A stretch of 5,297 nt of DNA from Candidatus Magasanikiibacteriota bacterium (GTDB lineage: Bacteria; Patescibacteriota; Patescibacteriia; Magasanikbacterales; GWA2-37-8): NCBI GenBank assembly GCA_903858555.1, contig CAIOJG010000010.1, forward strand, positions 1 through 5,297. Direction: 5' to 3'. The position numbers and the translations under genes were made by a program. This document shows, one piece after another, positions 1 to 3,692 of this stretch (positions are counted from its first letter, which is position 1; every line of letters starts with the position of its first letter). The notes under the pieces are model-generated. The model was given only the letters and a program-made list of their open reading frames with translations. It searched no databases and was not told the origin of the DNA.

Positions 1-234
1 AAAAGAGTTGCGGTTGGTAGTGACTTCGTATTCGACAAAGTTTTGTTGACTGCTGATGAAGAAGGAAACTTGGTAGAACTTGGTAAACCAACTTTGGAAG
101 GTGTGACAGTTAAAGCTAAAGTTTTAGCTCAAGCTAAATATCGCACTTTGCGCGTTGAGAAATTCAAAAGTAAAGTTCGTTTCCACAAAGTACATGGTCA
201 GAGACAGAGATACACTGAAGTGGAAATCGCTTAA
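1..234 (+). CDS. rplU: 50S ribosomal protein L21, 5'-truncated
   Basis: This is the C-terminal 77 residues of ribosomal protein L21, which binds 23S rRNA in the large subunit. The frame is open from base 1, so the start lies upstream of the window; an internal TTG at 43 is not a credible start because L21-like sequence continues before it. Recognisable family features are a GxxVxFDKVLL-like stretch near the left edge, a central GxPxxEGxxVxAxV segment, and the C-terminal signature HKVHGQRQRYTEVEI, matching the family's KxxGHRQxxTxVxI ending. Full L21 is about 100 residues, so roughly a quarter is missing. The gene ends in TAA followed directly by a second TAA. GC is low (23 of 60 bases at 61-120), as in the dnaB and membrane-protein genes. 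rpmA (L27), the usual downstream partner, is absent; a terminator follows instead. Identification is confident. Confidence 0.93.
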   Translation, partial: KRVAVGSDFVFDKVLLTADEEGNLVELGKPTLEGVTVKAKVLAQAKYRTLRVEKFKSKVRFHKVHGQRQRYTEVEIA

Positions 235-246
235 TAAATACAAAAT

Positions 247-280
247 AAAATCTCCCGTAACTGGGAGATTTTTTGTTTTG
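247..280 (+). terminator. Intrinsic terminator after rplU
   Basis: A 10-bp perfect stem is formed by 247-256 (AAAATCTCCC) and 263-272 (GGGAGATTTT), with a 6-base loop. A T-rich tail runs to about 279. The stem begins 12 bases after the rplU stop, so it should end the rplU transcript. The A-run on its left side could let it act weakly on the other strand too. It separates rplU transcription from the purH-like gene downstream. Confidence 0.88.
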
Positions 281-285
281 TAAAT

Positions 286-314
286 TTGACTTTAAGTTGC
301 GTATTGGGTAGGGT
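286..314 (+). promoter_or_regulatory. Candidate sigma70-type promoter for the IMP cyclohydrolase gene
   Basis: TTGACT at 286-291 matches the -35 consensus at five of six bases. After a 17-base spacer, TAGGGT at 309-314 matches the -10 consensus at only three of six. Transcription would start near 321, giving a leader of about 30 bases that includes the SD at 341. A small inverted repeat, TCCGG (322-326) with CCGGA (333-337), sits at the start of that leader. The promoter lies just after the rplU terminator, consistent with an independent transcription unit. The weak -10 keeps confidence moderate. Confidence 0.4.
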
Positions 315-340
315 GTCATTATCCGGGATCTTCCGGAATT

Positions 341-346
341 GAGGTG
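341..346 (+). promoter_or_regulatory. Shine-Dalgarno site of the IMP cyclohydrolase gene
   Basis: GAGGTG sits with its GAGG core six bases before the ATG at 351. It selects that ATG over an in-frame TTG at 339, which overlaps the SD itself. None of the other starts in the window (recR, ybaB, dnaB, the membrane protein) has a comparable SD, so this site is unusual in its context. Confidence 0.65.
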
Positions 347-350
347 TGTG

Positions 351-944
351 ATGAAGCGCTATGCATTGCTGAGTGTCTATGAGAAGACTGGAATTGTGGA
401 GTTTGCGCGTGGGCTGGTGGAGTTGGAGTGGACACTCCTCTCAACCGGTGGTACTGCGCGTACGCTGCGTGAAGCTGGCTTGCCGGTGACAGACGTGGCC
501 GAGTTTACGGGTTTTCCCGAAATGCTCGATGGTCGCGTCAAGACACTGCATCCCCTGATCCACGGCGGTCTGCTTGGTCGCGTTGACCTGCAGGAGCACG
601 TGGTGCAGATGCTGAACAACGGCATTAAGCCGATCGACCTCGTGGTCGTGAATCTCTATCCGTTTGCTGCTACGGTGCGAAAGCCGGGCGTGACGACGGA
701 GGAGGTGACCGAACAGATCGACATCGGCGGTCCTTCGATGCTGCGTTCGGCGGCGAAGAACTACACCCGCGTCACGGCGGTCATGGACCCGGGCATGTAC
801 GGGGTGGTTCTTGGGCAATTCCAGTCAGTCGGCAATACGACGCTTGAGTTGCGGCTGCAACTGATGGCTTCCGTGTTTGGTCGTACGGCGGAGTATGATG
901 CCGAAGTCGCTGACTTCTTCCGCCGTTTGTACAGCCACCTGTGA
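351..944 (+). CDS. purH: Stand-alone IMP cyclohydrolase (PurH N-terminal, MGS-like domain)
   Basis: This 197-residue protein matches the N-terminal IMP cyclohydrolase half of bifunctional PurH, which closes the FAICAR ring to give IMP at the end of de novo purine synthesis in the cytoplasm. Visible motifs, numbered from the ATG at 351, are the phosphate-loop SVYEKTG (8-14), STGGTA (31-36), TGFPEMLDGRVKTLHP (53-68), NLYPF (101-105), QIDIGGPSMLRSAAKN (122-137) and a C-terminal RTAEYD (178-183). The residues equivalent to human ATIC Lys66, Tyr104, Asp125 and Lys137 are all present as Lys64, Tyr103, Asp124 and Lys136. The family's SDKTG is YEKTG here; Tyr at that place is common, but Glu for Asp is a mild deviation. 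The protein stops at the natural domain boundary, so it looks like a genuine single-domain form. The AICAR transformylase half (about 300 residues) is not encoded nearby. GC is high (38 of 60 bases at 541-600) with G/C-rich third positions, unlike all neighbours, suggesting lateral acquisition. The ATG at 351 is preferred because it follows an SD and gives a start typical of PurH. Confidence 0.9.
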   Translation: MKRYALLSVYEKTGIVEFARGLVELEWTLLSTGGTARTLREAGLPVTDVAEFTGFPEMLDGRVKTLHPLIHGGLLGRVDLQEHVVQMLNNGIKPIDLVVVNLYPFAATVRKPGVTTEEVTEQIDIGGPSMLRSAAKNYTRVTAVMDPGMYGVVLGQFQSVGNTTLELRLQLMASVFGRTAEYDAEVADFFRRLYSHL

Positions 945-950
945 AGATTC

Positions 951-958
951 AAGGAGGA
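951..958 (+). promoter_or_regulatory. Orphan Shine-Dalgarno-like sequence
   Basis: AAGGAGGA lies six bases after the stop of the IMP cyclohydrolase gene. It is the strongest SD-like match in the window, in the place where a next gene of an operon would begin. No ATG follows at a usable distance. A CTG at 967 would give only eight codons before TGA. It may be the remnant of a lost downstream gene in a transferred purine operon, or chance. Confidence 0.35.
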
Positions 959-991
959 TTTTCGGTCTGGTCGTTTTGTTCCTGCGGGAGT

Positions 992-1019
992 GAGCGATCA
1001 ACCTTTTGGTCGTTCGCTC
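992..1019 (+). repeat. Hairpin with TTTT loop, overlapping the next hairpin
   Basis: GAGCGATCAACC (992-1003) pairs with GGTCGTTCGCTC (1008-1019) at 10 of 12 positions across a TTTT loop. The right arm, 1014-1019, is also part of the left arm of the following hairpin, so the two RNA folds exclude each other. The hairpin lies about 50 bases after the IMP cyclohydrolase stop, in non-coding sequence. Function is unknown; a 3'-end structure of the mRNA is the simplest reading. Confidence 0.5.
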
Positions 1020-1064
1020 TCGCTTTGTAAGTATAATTTTTTTGTACTATCAAAGCGCGAGCGA
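1014..1064. repeat. Long imperfect inverted repeat
   Basis: Positions 1014-1027 pair with 1051-1064 at 13 of 14 positions (T1020 opposite C1058 is the mismatch). After a two-base internal mismatch the stem continues with 1030-1036 against 1042-1048, including one G-T wobble. The terminal loop is five T residues. The whole element is 51 bases. The T-rich tip sits in the loop rather than after the stem, so it does not look like a standard intrinsic terminator. It stands immediately before the larger palindrome at 1072. Confidence 0.6.
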
Positions 1065-1071
1065 CCTAAGA

Positions 1072-1189
1072 AAAAATAAAAACAGCGCACGTAATTACCT
1101 TTGAGCGGATTTTGAGCCCGCTGGCGATACCCTGAGGCCTCGCGGCCGAGGAGAGCGAAAAGGTGATTACGTGCGCTGTTTTTATTTTT
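1072..1189. terminator. Large palindrome, probable bidirectional terminator between convergent genes
   Basis: Bases 1072-1102 pair with 1159-1189 over 31 positions, all Watson-Crick except one T-G wobble (1096 with 1165). The outer arms are an A-rich run on the left and a T-rich run on the right, so on either strand the RNA would be a GC-bearing stem followed by a U-rich tract. The 56-base interior is GC-rich and can form two more hairpins: AGCGG (1104-1108) with CCGCT (1118-1122), and CCTCG (1138-1142) with CGAGG (1147-1151) around a CGGC loop. It lies eight bases past the recR stop and downstream of the IMP cyclohydrolase gene, exactly where a shared terminator for converging transcripts is expected. 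The stem is much longer than an ordinary terminator and the interior is structured, so a mobile palindromic element or a structured RNA cannot be excluded. Confidence 0.65.
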
Positions 1190-1197
1190 GGTTAATT

Positions 1198-1794
1198 CTA
1201 TAGTCTATTTTTAAGAGCGCTACCCAAAGTAATTTCGTCACTATATTGCAAGTCAGATCCCATTGGTAATCCCCGTGCTAGACGCGTGATTTTTATGTTC
1301 GAATTGATAGCTTGAATTTTGCTTTTCAAATACATCATGGTCGTTTCTCCAGGCATGTCCGGATTGAGTGCCAAAATTATCTCTTCAGTATCTTTATTTT
1401 TTTCTATTCGAGCAAGCAATTCTTTTATTTTGAGATCATCTAAGCTAATTTCTTCACCTGCATCCAGTGTGCCGCGTAAAATATGATAGACGCCTTTGTA
1501 TGCTCCGGTTTTTTCGATAGCTGGTACCGATTGGGCTTGTTCCACCACGCATATTTGAGTTTGAGTACGTTTAGTGTCAGTGCAAATAGGACACGGATCA
1601 GTATCCGAAAAATTCCAACAGACTTTACAACTTTTAATGTTGTTGAGTAAGGCATCTAAAGAATTTTTCAATTCACTCACTTCGGATTTCCCGGATTTCA
1701 ACCAATGAAAAACATACCGTTCAGCGGTATGTTGTCCCACGGACGGCAGTTTTTTTAAAGTATCAATTAATTTGTCGATACTGGGTGAGTACAT
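1198..1794 (-). CDS. recR: Recombination mediator protein RecR
   Basis: RecR, 198 residues, is full length for the family. With RecO (and RecF) it loads RecA at single-stranded gaps during DNA repair. Domains in order: an N-terminal helix-hairpin-helix region with LKKLPSVGQHTAERYVFHWL (13-32); a four-cysteine zinc site at Cys56, Cys59, Cys68 and Cys71; a Toprim domain from ICVVE (81-85), with EKTGAYKGVYHIL at 94-106, NPDMPGE at 144-150 and the conserved LARGLPMGSDLQYSDEITL (172-190); and the C-terminal GSALKNR. The Toprim motif residues are intact. The ATG at 1794 is one base after the ybaB stop (TAA-A-ATG). No SD is visible before it, so translation is probably coupled to ybaB. It is the last gene of the dnaB-ybaB-recR cluster and ends in TAG just before the large palindrome. 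ybaB-recR adjacency is a classic bacterial arrangement, usually headed by dnaX. Confidence 0.95.
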   Translation of the reverse strand: MYSPSIDKLIDTLKKLPSVGQHTAERYVFHWLKSGKSEVSELKNSLDALLNNIKSCKVCWNFSDTDPCPICTDTKRTQTQICVVEQAQSVPAIEKTGAYKGVYHILRGTLDAGEEISLDDLKIKELLARIEKNKDTEEIILALNPDMPGETTMMYLKSKIQAINSNIKITRLARGLPMGSDLQYSDEITLGSALKNRL

Positions 1795-1795
1795 T

Positions 1796-2101
1796 TTAAC
1801 TTAAGCCAGGAATATTAAAGTCGCCAGATTCTTGCATTTTCATAGCGATGGTACGCTGCATTTTTTTCAAAGCGTCAGCGTGGGCCTCTTTGATCGCTTT
1901 TTCTAAATCAGATTTTTTATCTGGAGATAACACAGATGAGTCAATCGCCAAAGCGGACATTTCCAAATTGCCGTTTAAAGTCATCACCACTTTTCCGCCC
2001 ATTTTATCGACGGTTGTAGATTCGTCACCGAGTAGACTTTGTAATTTTTTTCCTTGTTCGCGTAAATCTTTGAACTGTTTTAGTTTTGTCATCATTGACA
2101 T
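1796..2101 (-). CDS. ybaB: YbaB/EbfC family nucleoid-associated protein
   Basis: A 101-residue member of the YbaB/EbfC family, small dimeric DNA-binding proteins that coat the nucleoid and are commonly encoded next to recR. The N-terminal helix (TKLKQFKDLREQGKKLQSLL, 5-24) is followed by the family's central GGKVVMTLNGNLEM strand region (35-48), then AIDSSVLSPDKKSDLEKAI (52-70), a second helix (AHADALKKMQRTIAMKMQ, 73-90), and a short SGDFNIPGL tail resembling the family's glycine/proline-rich end. Three possible ATG starts lie within the first four codons (2101, 2095, 2092). The first is used here, but no SD is visible to decide between them. The gap to the dnaB stop is 18 bases and AT-rich. 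Family assignment is secure; the protein's exact DNA preference is unknown. Confidence 0.88.
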   Translation of the reverse strand: MSMMTKLKQFKDLREQGKKLQSLLGDESTTVDKMGGKVVMTLNGNLEMSALAIDSSVLSPDKKSDLEKAIKEAHADALKKMQRTIAMKMQESGDFNIPGLS

Positions 2102-2119
2102 ATGTGTTTGAATTAAATT

Positions 2120-3577
2120 TTAATATTCAGGTGAATTATTATATTCTTTTTTTACAAACGCGGATTTTGGTTTCAAAGCTTGGGGTGCACTACTCGAAGA
2201 TGGAGCAGTATAAGTGGTATCCATATTTCGGAAGGAGGCCAAGTGTTCCAAGAAAGCGGTTTTGACTACGCCGGTCGGACCGTTTCTGTGTTTAGCAATA
2301 TGGATTTCAGCCATATTTTTTTCATCCGGTGAAATTTCGGCGGCTTGGTAATTTCTATCCGCACTTTTTCGGTAGATAAATAATACCACATCGGCGTCTT
2401 GCTCGATAGACCCAGATTCACGCAAGTGAGAAAGTTTTGGAATAGCCGGTTTACTTTGCTCTACCGTACGAGACAGCTGGGACAAAGCTAAAATCGGGAT
2501 ATTTAATTCACGTGCCAGAGCTTTGAGACCACGAGAAATTTCGGCAACTTCTTGCACACGGTTGTCGGATTTACCACTAGTGGAACCCATCAACTGCAAG
2601 TAGTCGATAACAATCAGTCCCAGTCCATGCTCGGTTTGTAAACGACGAGCTTTGGTGCGCAATTGTAAAATATTTAAACTACCAGAGTCATCAATAAAAA
2701 TTGGGGTTTCGGACAAAAGACCAATCGCGCGGCCGATGCGAGGGAAGTCGTCATCTTCAGGACGGTCGGACAGACGACCGGTACGCATGCGCCAGAGGTC
2801 GATGCCGGCCTCTGAACACAACATTCTGTCTACGAGCTGCTCCTTGCTCATTTCCAGAGAAAAGATGCCAACCGGAACTTTTTGTTTGGTAGCAATGTTG
2901 CGCACGATATCCATGGCGAGAGAAGTTTTCCCCACACTAGGACGAGCAGCTAAAATTACCAAATCAGATTTTTGCAAACCAGCCAAGAGATTGTCGAGCT
3001 GAGTAAAGCCGGTTGGTAACCCGCGTAGTTGGCCTTTATTTTTATGCAATTCATCGATACGCTCAAAAGCATCGGACAAAACATTTTTGATCGGACTAAA
3101 AGTTTGTTTAAAATGAATGGACGAAACTGCAAACAGACTTTGCTGGGCATCATCTAAGATTTTTTCAATGTCGTTTTCTTCTTGATAACCCAAACGTGAA
3201 ATTTCGTGAGAAGCTAAAAGCAAACGACGGCGCACCGCTTTGCGATGAACTATGTTGGCGTAGTTGACCACGTTGGAGGCAGTTGGTACGGCATTGACCA
3301 AAGAAGCGAGGTAAGTGCGGCCACCACAAGATTCTAAAACCCCTTTTTCTTCTAAACGAGTACTGAGGGTGAGAAGATCGGCCGGTTCGTTTTTAGAATA
3401 CAAATCAGCAATCGTTTCAAAAATTCTGGCGTTGGCATTTTTATAAAAATCATCACCAGTAATTGTATCCGCGATTTTCAACATGGCGTCTTGATCCAAC
3501 AACAAAGAGCCTAAAAGTGACATTTCGGCTTCCATGCTCTGCGGTGGGACTCGGTCTAATTCATTTTCTTGGTTCAT
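2120..3577 (-). CDS. dnaB: Replicative DNA helicase DnaB
   Basis: A 485-residue hexameric replicative helicase that unwinds DNA ahead of the replication fork and contacts primase through its N-terminal domain. Numbering from the ATG at 3577: the N-terminal domain starts with RVPPQSMEAEMSLLGSLLLD (9-28); the linker helix region lies around 140-185; and the RecA-like ATPase domain carries Walker A ARPSVGKT (211-218), FSLEMS (239-244), Walker B LIVIDYLQLM (321-330), SQLSRTVEQ (366-374), LRESGSIEQDADVVLFIYR (385-403, with the arginine-finger region) and HRNGPTG (430-436). Key catalytic residues are intact and there is no intein. The last 30 or so residues are serine/proline/lysine-rich and probably disordered. 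The ATG at 3577 is chosen over an upstream in-frame ATG at 3634: the extra 19 residues do not resemble DnaB and would cover a candidate promoter. No SD precedes the chosen start. It heads the dnaB-ybaB-recR cluster. Confidence 0.95.
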   Translation of the reverse strand: MNQENELDRVPPQSMEAEMSLLGSLLLDQDAMLKIADTITGDDFYKNANARIFETIADLYSKNEPADLLTLSTRLEEKGVLESCGGRTYLASLVNAVPTASNVVNYANIVHRKAVRRRLLLASHEISRLGYQEENDIEKILDDAQQSLFAVSSIHFKQTFSPIKNVLSDAFERIDELHKNKGQLRGLPTGFTQLDNLLAGLQKSDLVILAARPSVGKTSLAMDIVRNIATKQKVPVGIFSLEMSKEQLVDRMLCSEAGIDLWRMRTGRLSDRPEDDDFPRIGRAIGLLSETPIFIDDSGSLNILQLRTKARRLQTEHGLGLIVIDYLQLMGSTSGKSDNRVQEVAEISRGLKALARELNIPILALSQLSRTVEQSKPAIPKLSHLRESGSIEQDADVVLFIYRKSADRNYQAAEISPDEKNMAEIHIAKHRNGPTGVVKTAFLEHLASFRNMDTTYTAPSSSSAPQALKPKSAFVKKEYNNSPEY

Positions 3578-3586
3578 AGTTCGTCT

Positions 3587-3615
3587 ATGGTATCGTAAAG
3601 CTACGATAAGAGCAA
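3587..3615 (-). promoter_or_regulatory. Candidate promoter of the dnaB-ybaB-recR cluster
   Basis: Read on the minus strand, TTGCTC (3615-3610) and TACCAT (3592-3587) are separated by exactly 17 bases. Matches to consensus are modest (three and four of six). The -10 ends nine bases before the dnaB ATG at 3577, so a transcript would have a leader of only about one to three bases, fitting the absence of an SD. If this promoter is real, the upstream ATG at 3634 is not transcribed as a start. Confidence 0.33.
3591..3608. repeat. Perfect 7-bp inverted repeat in the dnaB promoter region
   Basis: TATCGTA (3591-3597) and TACGATA (3602-3608) are exact reverse complements around a four-base spacer AAGC. 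The element sits within the spacer of the candidate dnaB promoter and touches its -10 box. That position suits a dimeric regulator's operator, but no regulator is identified. Confidence 0.45.
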
Positions 3616-3657
3616 GCGGTTTTTGGGGATGCATTGTGACTAAGTTGTGTATATTTT

Positions 3658-3686
3658 TTGCTCAGTTGGCCGGTTTGATATATAAT
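3658..3686 (+). promoter_or_regulatory. Promoter of the membrane protein gene, predicted leaderless
   Basis: TATAAT at 3681-3686 is a perfect -10 box. TTGCTC at 3658-3663 is a partial -35 match, 17 bases upstream. The expected transcription start, about seven bases after the -10, falls at the ATG at 3693. No SD exists between the box and that ATG, so the mRNA is probably leaderless. The divergent dnaB candidate promoter lies to its left. Confidence 0.6.
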
Positions 3687-3692
3687 GATGTT

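Noticed and set aside
441..818. Minus-strand open frame of 125 codons opposite the IMP cyclohydrolase gene
   Set aside because: It lies wholly inside a well-identified gene, its translation has no recognisable family features, and long antisense frames are expected in GC-rich sequence.
1064..1196. Integron attC-like site capturing the purH-domain gene
   Set aside because: The palindrome placement is suggestive, but the outer boxes (ACCTAAG at 1064-1070 and GTTAATT at 1191-1197) do not match RYYYAAC and GTTRRRY, and no integrase is present.
1440..1655. 71-codon minus-strand frame within recR
   Set aside because: It overlaps the RecR zinc and Toprim coding region in another frame and has no supporting signal.
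2652..3002. Plus-strand open frame of 116 codons opposite dnaB
   Set aside because: It is antisense to the ATPase domain of dnaB, including the Walker A region, and has no family resemblance.
3578..3634. N-terminal extension of DnaB from an upstream ATG at 3634
   Set aside because: The added 19 residues do not resemble DnaB, no SD precedes that ATG, and the stretch holds a candidate promoter and an inverted repeat.
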